DNA of 64,000 bases from Thermophagus xiamenensis (lineage in GTDB: Bacteria; Bacteroidota; Bacteroidia; Bacteroidales; Marinilabiliaceae), in assembly GCF_900112795.1 (NCBI RefSeq), contig NZ_FONA01000001.1:1-64000 (forward strand). Direction: 5' to 3'. Made by a program: the position numbers and the translations under genes. Positions 54,243 to 62,428 of this stretch are shown here, one piece after another. Position 1 is the first letter of the stretch, and every line of letters starts with the position of its first letter. The notes below the pieces were generated by a model that had not been told where the DNA came from, did no database searches, and saw nothing but the letters and a program-made list of their open reading frames with translations.

Positions 54243-57200
54243 TCAATCGTGAAATTCTTTAATATAATCCGAAGGCTTTTTCCCAAACTGTTTGTAAAAA
54301 CATTTACTAAAATATTTGGGATCGGAAAAACCGACCATAAAGCTTACTTCAGAAACAGAAAGTTTATCTTGACGAAAAATCTGCGCGGCTCTTTTTATCC
54401 TCATAGAACGAATAAATTCGACTAAAGAAAGACCGGTTAATGTTTTTACTTTTTTCAGGATTATTGAATGACTCATATTCATCTCTTGTACTAAAAACGC
54501 CACATCAAATTTCGGATCTGCCATTTTAGCTTCGGTCACTTCCATAAGTCGTTTCAGAAATTTTTCATCCAATGGAGTAATTACTTTTTCGGAAGGTTCG
54601 ACCAACAACTTTCCGGTAAACTTTTCTCTAAAAGCTTTTCGAGATGCCAACAAAGAATCGATTTGTGCATTTAATATTTCCAAATTAAAAGGCTTGGTAA
54701 GATAACTATCGGCCCCGGATTTTAAGCCCTCGATAACATCTTCTTCTCGAGATTTAGCTGTAAGCATAATAACGGGAATATGACTAGTTTCAATATTAAC
54801 CTTAAAATTATTTACCAAAACCAACCCGGAAATACCGGGAAGCATAATATCACATATTATCAAATCAGGCATTAGGGCTGGAACCTTTTTTTGTGCTTCA
54901 TTCCCGTCATGAAGAGCATACACCCTGTACTTTTCTCCTAAAACGGTTAACAACCATGAAACCAATTCCAAATCATCTTCAATAAGACAAATTAAGGAGC
55001 GACTATCACGACCATTATTTATTTTACTGTTAGAGTATTTCGGCTTTTCAAAGGTAAAACTTTTAGGTTTAGTTATAGTAGAATGGTTAGTTCCAAAAGG
55101 CTCGAATGAAGATATGCTATCAATATTTGTTTTTTCTAAAACTTCACCAACTTTTTCAGGTAAACATATCTCAAAGCAACATCCTCCTTCCGAGCGATTG
55201 TAGACATGAATGGTCCCATGATTCAATTCCACAAACTCCTTTACGATCGAAAGACCTATTCCTGAACCGCCATGATATTCCTGTTCTTCGAGAATCCCCT
55301 GGTTAAAACGTTCAAATACCCTTGACAAATCTTTTTCAGGAATACCGGGTCCTGAATCACAGACACTAATTTTAATTTTATGCTTATTATGGTCATTACT
55401 GTCTCCTATTTTTCCCATTTTTAAGATCACCTCTCCACCCGCAGGTGTAAACTTAAAAGCATTCGATAACAAATTATAAATTGAAGTAGAAATCATTTTT
55501 GGGTCTGCAACAATAAAAATATCTTCTTTAGACTCAAAATGCACCATAATGCCCTTTTGTAAAGCCATGGTACTAAATGCAGCCAAATGATCTCTCGCTA
55601 TTTCAGTTAAATTAAATTTGGATAGTTTAAGAATAGAGTGTCCAGCATCAATTTTTCTGAATTCTAATAATTGATCAACCAAATTCAGCAATCGTTTCAC
55701 ATTCCGAAACATAACCATAAGCATCTCATAAAGCTCGGGTGTAATATTTTTTCGTTTGATAATTTCTTGAAGAGGGGCATAAATTAAGGTTAATGGCGTA
55801 CGAATTTCATGCGAGATATTGGTAAAGAATTTCATTTTGGCCTCGCTTATTTCCTTGTCTTTTTTATGTTCCAGGCTTTCAATAATTAACTTATTCTTTT
55901 CTTTTACTCCAATTAAAGAATATTTTCTAAATGAAAACAATAGCGCCAGCAAAAGAATCAAATAGCCACCATAAGCCCACCAAGTTCTCCATAAAGGTGG
56001 ATTTACAGTAAAAGAAACAGATGCCACAGGTGCCGCCCAATTGCCATAAAAATCAGTTGCTTTTACTTCAAACACATAGTTGCCCTCATGTAAATTGGTA
56101 TAGGTAGCCCGTCTATTTTCACTTGATGTTACTTGCCAATTTTCATTATAACCTTTTAATCGATAAGCATATTGATGCTTGCCCGGATTTGAATAGTGCA
56201 GTGCTGAAAAATCAAAAGATATTTCATTGTTACTGTAAGATAAAACAAAATGATCGGTATAATTAATAAACCGATCAAGAATCACTTGTCCATTGATCTT
56301 AAGACCCGGATAAATAAGTTGATTATTTACACGAATATTGGTGATCTGGACTTTAGGTGGGAAAGGATTAGCCTGCAGACTGTCGGGATGAAAGCAAGCT
56401 ATCCCGTCACAACCTCCAAAATACATAACACCGGACGATTTATCCTTAAAGGATGCATTAATATGCAATTCTCCGATAGGTAATCCATCATTAATGCCAT
56501 AATTAAAGAAACTCTGACGTACGGGATCGAATTTGGAAACACCTTTATTGGTTCCTATCCAAAGATTTCCATGACCATCCTCTTCAATAAAAAAAACCAA
56601 ACCACCAGAAAGTCCCTCCCGTTCAGCATAGGTCTTAAAAGATAATGTTCCTTGAAGAGCTGATTCCACTAAATCCCTGCCGCCTGCTGAGACGACCTTA
56701 TTTAATCCGCTTCCGGTAGCAATCCAGATATTTCCTTTTTGATCTTCAAGAATATCATAAACATCATTATAACTGAGACTATTTAAATTTTGAGGATCAT
56801 TTTTGTAACTAACAAATTCCCCCCTTCTATTAATCACGTTTTCCAAAAGACTTACATTTATGCCGCCTCCTTTAGTGCCAACCCATAGTAAGCCATTAGA
56901 ATCCTGCAAAAAAGAAAGCACTTTATCACTACTCAACCCAAGAGATTGAGCCACAGAACCAAAATACCGTTCAACCAGACCTTTGTTCTTATCCACAAAT
57001 CCCAGTCCTTGGCCCCAAGTTCCATACCATATACGCCCGTCACGGTCTTCATAAACCGAAAACACAAAACCATTGACCAGATACTTTTTAAAACCGGTAA
57101 CCTCATCATAAGCGATTAGGCTATTGGTAGCAGTCCCAATCCACAAGATGTTATCTCGGTCTACTAAAAGAGACATTATTTCATTTGAACTTGGTTGGTC

Positions 57201-58502
57201 AAGCAACATTGCAGGATCTATATTATATAGCCGTGTCAGCCGGCCCAAATGATGCTCGTAAACGTATATACCATTTCCTGCGGTGCCCACCCATAGCCGC
57301 TTGTCATTCCCGGTCAATGCCGTAACCAAACTATTGTCAAAACGGTTTATACCCTCTTTTGCAGGATGAATTATTTGAAAACTTTTTGAATACAAATCAG
57401 TATAGGCTATTCCTTTACTTTCGGTGCCAACCCATAAAACCCCCGTACGATCAATCATCAGGGAATTTATCAAATCATCCATAATATAACCTGTCCCATC
57501 ACCATTACTATCATAATGAGCTGTCACCTCTTCGCCGGTTATTCGAAACAACCCGGCCCCTCGTGTCCCTGCCCAAATATTACCTTCATGATCTATTTCA
57601 ACGCCTTCTACACGATTAACAGGCAACCGTCTCGATGAAGGAGAAATGGCATTAAACCAGAGTATCTCTAAGTTTCTTCCCTTTAAAGCACCTGATGGAA
57701 TTTTTAGCAACCCATCATAAGAACCTGCCCAAACATTACCTTCTTCATCTTTTTTAAGAGATGTAAAAACAGACGTTTCTATTGTCTCATTAGAAACTGA
57801 ATAAAAATTATTCTTTCGAATATCATAGAGAAATAATCCTTCTTTGCACCCAACTAAAAGCGATCCCTTTTTAACCTCTAAAAGAGAAGTAATAACCAGG
57901 TTATTCCTATTAGGTTCTATTACCCTTCCTTGATCATCATAAAATAAAGCCTCCTTGGATACATTTCTGATGGAAATATTTTCCTCATTATTTTTTTCTA
58001 AAGAAAAGACCAAAAGGCCCTCGGAAGTACCTACCCATAAATTATTCAAGCTATCCAGAACAAGACTCTGAACAAGATCATCATAAGTTAAACCATTGAA
58101 TCTAATAATTTTACCCGTTGCATATTCCAGTCGATTCACCCCTCCACTCCGGGTTCCTATCCATAAATATCTGTCATGATCATTTTCCAGGCATGTAATT
58201 TCGTTATTAGAAAGACTATTAGGATTATCCTTGTCATATTTATAAGTCAAAAATTCGTAACCATCAAAACGGTCTAACCCATTCTTAGTTCCTATCCACA
58301 CAAACCCTTTATTATCCTGCAACATACAATATACTGATGCCTGCGAAAGACCCTTATTACCAGGTATACTTCGAAAAGAATCCGTATAATAAGAGGTACC
58401 GGACAGTTGTATGGCGCAAAGGAAATTAACTAAAATGAAAACACCAATCTGTTCTATTCGAATACGAATTATATTTAAGACCCTTTGAAAAAAAACTTTC
58501 AT
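54243..58502 (-). CDS. Hybrid two-component system regulator (HTCS) of the xylan locus
   Basis: 1419 residues, all modules on one chain: signal or first span (20-36), two seven-bladed Reg_prop propellers (about 45-710; repeats such as NKGFVWIGTKNGLDRFDG), Y_Y_Y domain (about 760-832), membrane span (843-858), HisKA with His898 in FFTNISHEIRTPLT, HATPase (about 990-1115; DSGPGIPEKDL, GGSGIGLSIV), receiver with Asp1218 in PDLIICDIMLPG, and an AraC-type helix-turn-helix (about 1315-1415). It senses an oligosaccharide in the periplasm and activates the adjacent susC operon by binding DNA as a membrane protein. The start ATG lies at the end of a hairpin repeat. Confidence 0.96.
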   Translation of the reverse strand: MKVFFQRVLNIIRIRIEQIGVFILVNFLCAIQLSGTSYYTDSFRSIPGNKGLSQASVYCMLQDNKGFVWIGTKNGLDRFDGYEFLTYKYDKDNPNSLSNNEITCLENDHDRYLWIGTRSGGVNRLEYATGKIIRFNGLTYDDLVQSLVLDSLNNLWVGTSEGLLVFSLEKNNEENISIRNVSKEALFYDDQGRVIEPNRNNLVITSLLEVKKGSLLVGCKEGLFLYDIRKNNFYSVSNETIETSVFTSLKKDEEGNVWAGSYDGLLKIPSGALKGRNLEILWFNAISPSSRRLPVNRVEGVEIDHEGNIWAGTRGAGLFRITGEEVTAHYDSNGDGTGYIMDDLINSLMIDRTGVLWVGTESKGIAYTDLYSKSFQIIHPAKEGINRFDNSLVTALTGNDKRLWVGTAGNGIYVYEHHLGRLTRLYNIDPAMLLDQPSSNEIMSLLVDRDNILWIGTATNSLIAYDEVTGFKKYLVNGFVFSVYEDRDGRIWYGTWGQGLGFVDKNKGLVERYFGSVAQSLGLSSDKVLSFLQDSNGLLWVGTKGGGINVSLLENVINRRGEFVSYKNDPQNLNSLSYNDVYDILEDQKGNIWIATGSGLNKVVSAGGRDLVESALQGTLSFKTYAEREGLSGGLVFFIEEDGHGNLWIGTNKGVSKFDPVRQSFFNYGINDGLPIGELHINASFKDKSSGVMYFGGCDGIACFHPDSLQANPFPPKVQITNIRVNNQLIYPGLKINGQVILDRFINYTDHFVLSYSNNEISFDFSALHYSNPGKHQYAYRLKGYNENWQVTSSENRRATYTNLHEGNYVFEVKATDFYGNWAAPVASVSFTVNPPLWRTWWAYGGYLILLLALLFSFRKYSLIGVKEKNKLIIESLEHKKDKEISEAKMKFFTNISHEIRTPLTLIYAPLQEIIKRKNITPELYEMLMVMFRNVKRLLNLVDQLLEFRKIDAGHSILKLSKFNLTEIARDHLAAFSTMALQKGIMVHFESKEDIFIVADPKMISTSIYNLLSNAFKFTPAGGEVILKMGKIGDSNDHNKHKIKISVCDSGPGIPEKDLSRVFERFNQGILEEQEYHGGSGIGLSIVKEFVELNHGTIHVYNRSEGGCCFEICLPEKVGEVLEKTNIDSISSFEPFGTNHSTITKPKSFTFEKPKYSNSKINNGRDSRSLICLIEDDLELVSWLLTVLGEKYRVYALHDGNEAQKKVPALMPDLIICDIMLPGISGLVLVNNFKVNIETSHIPVIMLTAKSREEDVIEGLKSGADSYLTKPFNLEILNAQIDSLLASRKAFREKFTGKLLVEPSEKVITPLDEKFLKRLMEVTEAKMADPKFDVAFLVQEMNMSHSIILKKVKTLTGLSLVEFIRSMRIKRAAQIFRQDKLSVSEVSFMVGFSDPKYFSKCFYKQFGKKPSDYIKEFHD

Positions 58503-58670
58503 CCGTATAAAATTTATCTAATTCATTGGTCTGATGGAACTCGCATGACCTAAAGTTTATAAATGTTCTTATTGTGACAAAATTTCCTGGTCATGCTCGT
58601 TTCATTCGTATAAATTTTGCTTATTTCATTGAATTATTGGTTCCTATATTTAGTTATTAGTGGTTACTTG
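58501..58670 (-). repeat. Hairpin repeat copy E and TTAGT tract, upstream of the HTCS gene
   Basis: 58501-58613 is the hairpin repeat (inverted direction) with arms GCATGACC (58543-58550) / GGTCATGC (58589-58596), a perfect 8-bp stem. Read on the minus strand it runs TTTATACGGATG, whose ATG is the HTCS start codon. 58614-58670 carries the end module and a TTAGTTATTAGTGGTTAC tract. Confidence 0.75.
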
Positions 58671-58774
58671 TTATATATCAGCACATCGTTTACATGATTT
58701 TAATTGAATAAAATATCAGTACCTCGTTTACACTAATTAAAATCTGTAACGAGATACAGTTTGTTTAATTCAGC

Positions 58775-58816
58775 TTTTGCCCCCCGAGGGGGGCGCGCCT
58801 TCTAAGGGAGGCAAAA
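58775..58816. terminator. Strong hairpin behind the transposase gene
   Basis: Outer stem TTTTGCC / GGCAAAA encloses GCCCCCC-GA-GGGGGGC. With A and T runs at its ends it can act in either direction and would end the transposase transcript before it enters the HTCS gene. Confidence 0.6.
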
Positions 58817-58844
58817 TATCATAAGTTCATTGACATATTGTTTT

Positions 58845-59993
58845 TTAGTCAACAGGCATTACAAATGGAAACACATGATGGATATAACAATCTTGCTTTA
58901 CCAGAAGAACGTGTTGATCTACGACTATTTCTGCAATGACATAAGTATAGATCAACTCCTTCTTAACAATGAAGCTGGTTTGTAATATTGAAAGTTTTCT
59001 GTCGCTTCTTATGAAACGTATAAAAATTACAGAACCATCAACCATTGAGATTGGATCCTTCATGTTTATATGCCCAAGCTTGTATTCTTCGGAGATTGAC
59101 TTTATTTGATTCGGAGTTTTACCTCCTTGGATAGAGTAACGGTGATTCTGATTGTGAAAATCAGCAAATTCAAGTGTCTTCTTTTCCAGATCTTCATACG
59201 ATGTGAACATTTGGGCAGAGAAGAAGTACTTAGCTAAATTCGAGTTAAATTTTTCAATTACTCCGTTCCTCCAAGGTTCAGATGGAGGGATGAAGATGGG
59301 CGTTACACCTTGGGACAAAGCCAACCGTATTACTATTCCAAAACTTCTGGGATAGCGATTACTTCCTCTAAATGATAGTTCATTATCCATTTGGAGATAA
59401 TCCGGTATGCCATAAATAGTCCAGAACTGAGCAAGACGTTGCGCTATTGTTTGAGAGCTTTTGTCTTTAATTGGATAAACTCCAACATGATGATTTTCAA
59501 TATCGATGATGTTTTGGAAATAGAATCGGGAACCTCCTGATAGATACCTGGGACCAACCAAATCCATTTGTTGAACAAGAGTAAAATAATTTGGGTATTT
59601 AATGCCTTTCTTCTGTTTTACAATGCTGGTATTTATCAGATTATTCCGTTTCAATATCCGGTTTATTGTCGGTATTGAAGGCGGCTTTAATCCTAAACGT
59701 TTTATCTCATACATAATGCTTAAAGCTCCTGTTTGAGAATAACGGCGGCCTGCTAAAGTCTTTCTCACATTTATCACAAGTTCCTCCACTTTGGGGGAGA
59801 TTTTGTTGTGAGTTTGCTTGGGTGCAGTTGATTTGGATAGATACCACGTATCTAAACCTCCTTGGCCATAGCGAGTAATCCATTTATGGACCCATTGTCG
59901 TGAACGCCCTAGTTTTTGGGCAATGTCAGATACCGCAATACCTTTTAAATATTGTTCTACTGCTTGTTGTCTGAGAATAAGTTCGTCTTCCAT
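58845..59993 (-). CDS. DDE transposase (IS481-like, integrase core)
   Basis: 382 residues. N-terminal helix-turn-helix (VSDIAQKLGRSRQWVHKWITRYG, 20-43), a second HTH region, then an rve-type catalytic core with Asp144 (QQMDLVGP), Asp203 (YLQMDNELSF) and Glu247 (NGVIEKFN). All three residues are present and the frame is intact, so the enzyme is probably active. The core resembles the IS481/IS3-type transposases, though the multiple end repeats are less usual for those groups. Confidence 0.88.
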   Translation of the reverse strand: MEDELILRQQAVEQYLKGIAVSDIAQKLGRSRQWVHKWITRYGQGGLDTWYLSKSTAPKQTHNKISPKVEELVINVRKTLAGRRYSQTGALSIMYEIKRLGLKPPSIPTINRILKRNNLINTSIVKQKKGIKYPNYFTLVQQMDLVGPRYLSGGSRFYFQNIIDIENHHVGVYPIKDKSSQTIAQRLAQFWTIYGIPDYLQMDNELSFRGSNRYPRSFGIVIRLALSQGVTPIFIPPSEPWRNGVIEKFNSNLAKYFFSAQMFTSYEDLEKKTLEFADFHNQNHRYSIQGGKTPNQIKSISEEYKLGHINMKDPISMVDGSVIFIRFIRSDRKLSILQTSFIVKKELIYTYVIAEIVVDQHVLLVKQDCYIHHVFPFVMPVD

Positions 59994-60426
59994 AATTATT
60001 GCTTTTTATGAAGACGAAAAAAACAATATTTCAAAGAACGTAAAAAATCGTTGTGTAAACGATGTATTGATATTTTGCTCTTACTTAGATGTAAACGATG
60101 TATTGATATTTTGTGTAAACGATGTGCTGATATTTATCAGTTACTCGTTAGTCATTAATTATTCAACACTAACCACTTGTTTGACTAATGACTAATCACA
60201 CGGTCGTTGTAGATTTGCAATCCACAACGCATTATTTTCGGGATTTTTAATCCCTTTATTATACCCGATAAAGATTAAATCATATTTTAAACTTTTTTCT
60301 TTTAGTTTGTTTATGTGGATTGTAAATCCATATCTTTCGTTCTGCGTGGATTACAAATCCACGCAGACGTGGGTGGCTATCAAAATAACAAAACAATATT
60401 ACAAAGTTCAAAAAATAATTTAATTG

Positions 60427-60440
60427 TGCAATCGATTGCA
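60427..60440. promoter_or_regulatory. LacI-family operator
   Basis: TGCAATCGATTGCA is a perfect 14-bp palindrome with the central CG typical of LacI/GalR sites; near symmetry continues outward (AATT on both sides). It lies 46 bp before the LacI-type gene and covers the -33 TTG, so autoregulation is likely. Confidence 0.75.
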
Positions 60441-60467
60441 TAATTAAAAAAATAATCTCTAATTTTG
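60436..60467 (+). promoter_or_regulatory. Promoter of the LacI-type regulator
   Basis: TTG (60436-60438), 21-bp gap, TAATTTTG (60460-60467), an exact TAnnTTTG match. The start codon is 19 bp further on. The TTG falls inside the palindromic operator. Confidence 0.55.
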
Positions 60468-60485
60468 TCACACAAATAAAATTAG

Positions 60486-61514
60486 ATGTTTCCCAGAGAG
60501 ACAACCATACACGACATAGCTCGCGAATTAAATGTCTCAGCCTCAACGGTTTCAAGGGCATTGAAAGACCATCCAGCCATCAGCCCTAAAACCAGAGAAG
60601 TCATAAAAGCCAAAGCGCACGAAATGGGTTACCGTTCCAATGCTTTGGCCAGCGGTTTGCGGACTCGCAAAAGCAGTACCCTGGGGGTAATTGTGCCACG
60701 ACTGAACAGCTATTTTATGTCAACGGTATTGGCAGGAATGGAAAAAGCAGCTGTAGAGGCCGGGTATCACCTCATTATCATGCAGTCGTTCGAAATGGAA
60801 GAGAAAGAAAAGGAAAACATCCGTCTTTTGTTCAATCACCGGGTGGACGGACTAATGGTATCTACCACTTCACCCGCTTCAGACCCGGACTATTTTGAGC
60901 CATTTTTTAAAAAGAACATTCCGGTAATCTTTTTTGACCGCACACCGAATAATCAGGAGAAATACAATTGCGTAACTATTGACAATAAAAGAGCAGGTTA
61001 TCAGCTCACTCGTCATCTTTTGAAAAACAACAGAAAAAAAATCCTGCATGTCACGGGAAATAAAAAAATAGAAGTATACCGGCAAAGGCTTGAAGGCTAC
61101 AAACTTGCGTTACATGAAAAAAACCTGGCGTTTGACCCTACGCTGGTGTGGGAAACCGGACTCGGTGTCGATGACGGAAAACAAATAGCAGAAAAAATAC
61201 TTAAAATGCCCGCCCTACCCGACGCCATTTTCGTAGCTAACGACACCTGTGCCATTGCCATTATGCATCATTTGCAGGCCCAGGGAATAAAAATACCGGA
61301 AAAGATTCAGATTACAGGTTTTAACAACGATCCGTTTTCTGCGTTTGCCAAACCTGCCCTCACAACAGTCAATTATCCCGGCGAAATAATGGGAAAGGTC
61401 ACCGCAAATTCACTAATCCATTTAATAAACACTAAACATGTTGAGGAAAGGCCTTTTCACCATATTCTGGATTTTGAATTATTGATAAGAGAATCAACAA
61501 TGAATCAAGCATAA
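60486..61514 (+). CDS. LacI/GalR family transcriptional regulator
   Basis: 342 residues. Helix-turn-helix and hinge: TIHDIARELNVSASTVSRAL, MGYRSNALASGLRTRKS, then a periplasmic-binding-protein-like effector domain (LGVIVPRLNSYFMSTVLAGM, HRVDGLMVSTTS, DAIFVANDTCAIAIMHHLQ, ITGFNNDPFSAFAKPALTTV). It probably represses its own gene and the following SDR-manD-MFS genes through TGCAATCGATTGCA sites, with a sugar acid such as a hexuronate as inducer (inference from the neighbours). Only the site at 60427 is seen; none was spotted upstream of the SDR gene, so the four genes may form one transcript. Confidence 0.92.
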   Translation: MFPRETTIHDIARELNVSASTVSRALKDHPAISPKTREVIKAKAHEMGYRSNALASGLRTRKSSTLGVIVPRLNSYFMSTVLAGMEKAAVEAGYHLIIMQSFEMEEKEKENIRLLFNHRVDGLMVSTTSPASDPDYFEPFFKKNIPVIFFDRTPNNQEKYNCVTIDNKRAGYQLTRHLLKNNRKKILHVTGNKKIEVYRQRLEGYKLALHEKNLAFDPTLVWETGLGVDDGKQIAEKILKMPALPDAIFVANDTCAIAIMHHLQAQGIKIPEKIQITGFNNDPFSAFAKPALTTVNYPGEIMGKVTANSLIHLINTKHVEERPFHHILDFELLIRESTMNQA

Positions 61515-61615
61515 CCATGTTTGCCAAAACTAGTAACACAGATAACCTTGTGGTCAATAACTTAAATAACCACAAGAACCAACCAAAAGATTAGCTCAAC
61601 TAAAAAACAAATCCA

Positions 61616-62362
61616 ATGACAGAATCAAAAAAGACAGCAATAGTAACGGGTGGCGCAACAGGTCTTGGGAAAGCCATCACTAAAGCTTTTACGGAGGCAG
61701 GAATATTTACCATCATTATAGGCCGTACTCAGAAAAAACTCGATGCAGCAAAAGAAGAGTTTGGCGACCGTTGCGGGTATGAGCAATTCGATCTCACCAA
61801 TCTCAAAGCAATACCGGACCTGGTAGATGCTTTGGAAAAAAAATATGGCTCATTAAATATTCTGGTCAATAATGCCGGGATACACCTTAAAAAGTTTGCA
61901 CTTGACACCACGGACGAAGAGTTCCAAAAGGTTATCCTGACCAATCAGAATGTTGTTTTCACGCTCTCGCGCGAAGTAGCAAAAAAAATGGTCAATTACG
62001 GCAGCGGGGCCATACTAAATATTAGTTCTATGGCAGCCCATTATGGCATTCCACAAGTAATTGGTTATACGGCGGCCAAAAGTGCCGTAGAAGGGATGAC
62101 CCGTGCTCTGACGGTGGAATGGGCACCCAAAGGGATCAGGGTCAATGCCATAGCACCGGGATTCATTTATTCCGAAATGTCGGCCAAAGCATTAAACAAC
62201 GATCCTGAACGCAAACAAAAAGTCTTTTCCCGCACCCCCATGGGCCGGATGGGACAACCCGAAGAGGTAGCTTCGGCCGCGCTCTTTCTGGTTTCGGAGG
62301 CGGCCAGTTACATCACCGGTGTAGTTCTGCCCGTTGATGGCGGAAATTCCATCGGCTTTTAA
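61616..62362 (+). CDS. SDR family oxidoreductase, probable fructuronate/mannonate reductase
   Basis: 248 residues, classical short-chain dehydrogenase: cofactor site TGGATGLGKAI, NNAGIHL, catalytic Ser in NISSMAAHYG and Tyr-Lys in GYTAAKSAVEGM, and the terminal VLPVDGGNSIGF. Directly before a ManD-type mannonate dehydratase (67 bp) and after a LacI-type regulator, so it most likely interconverts fructuronate and mannonate, replacing UxuB of a different family. Similar enzymes act on gluconate or 2-keto-3-deoxygluconate, so the substrate is inference. Confidence 0.85.
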   Translation: MTESKKTAIVTGGATGLGKAITKAFTEAGIFTIIIGRTQKKLDAAKEEFGDRCGYEQFDLTNLKAIPDLVDALEKKYGSLNILVNNAGIHLKKFALDTTDEEFQKVILTNQNVVFTLSREVAKKMVNYGSGAILNISSMAAHYGIPQVIGYTAAKSAVEGMTRALTVEWAPKGIRVNAIAPGFIYSEMSAKALNNDPERKQKVFSRTPMGRMGQPEEVASAALFLVSEAASYITGVVLPVDGGNSIGF

Positions 62363-62428
62363 TTTACAGAAAACAAATATTCTACCCATTTCTTAAAAAC
62401 ACACGAACAAAACTTAAGAACTCATTGT

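Larger units (their letters stand above)
58675..60133 (-). mobile_element. Intact insertion sequence with multi-site ends
   Basis: Outer ends ATATCAGCACATCGTTTACA (58675-58694) and its exact reverse complement (60114-60133), 20 of 20 bp. Further related copies lie inside: 58713-58732 on the left; 60054-60073 and 60090-60109 on the right. Direct TTAT flanks at 58671-58674 and 60134-60137 look like a 4-bp target duplication. It carries a full transposase gene and has entered a TTAGT-type repeat tract: the tract continues on the far side (AGTTACTCGTTAGTCATT). Confidence 0.8.
59994..60485. repeat. Right end of the insertion sequence, repeat tract, and palindromic repeat copy 3
   Basis: 60054-60133: three end repeats of the insertion sequence. 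60138-60196: TTAGTCATTAATTATTCAAC tract, matching 39127-39170. 60197-60371: GGATT/AATCC palindromic repeat, inverted relative to 24826 and 25072. 60427-60467: operator and promoter of the LacI-type gene. Confidence 0.75.

Noticed and set aside
59923-60195. 90-residue frame at the right end of the insertion sequence
   Set aside because: Its repeated VNDVLIF peptides are translations of the transposon end repeats.
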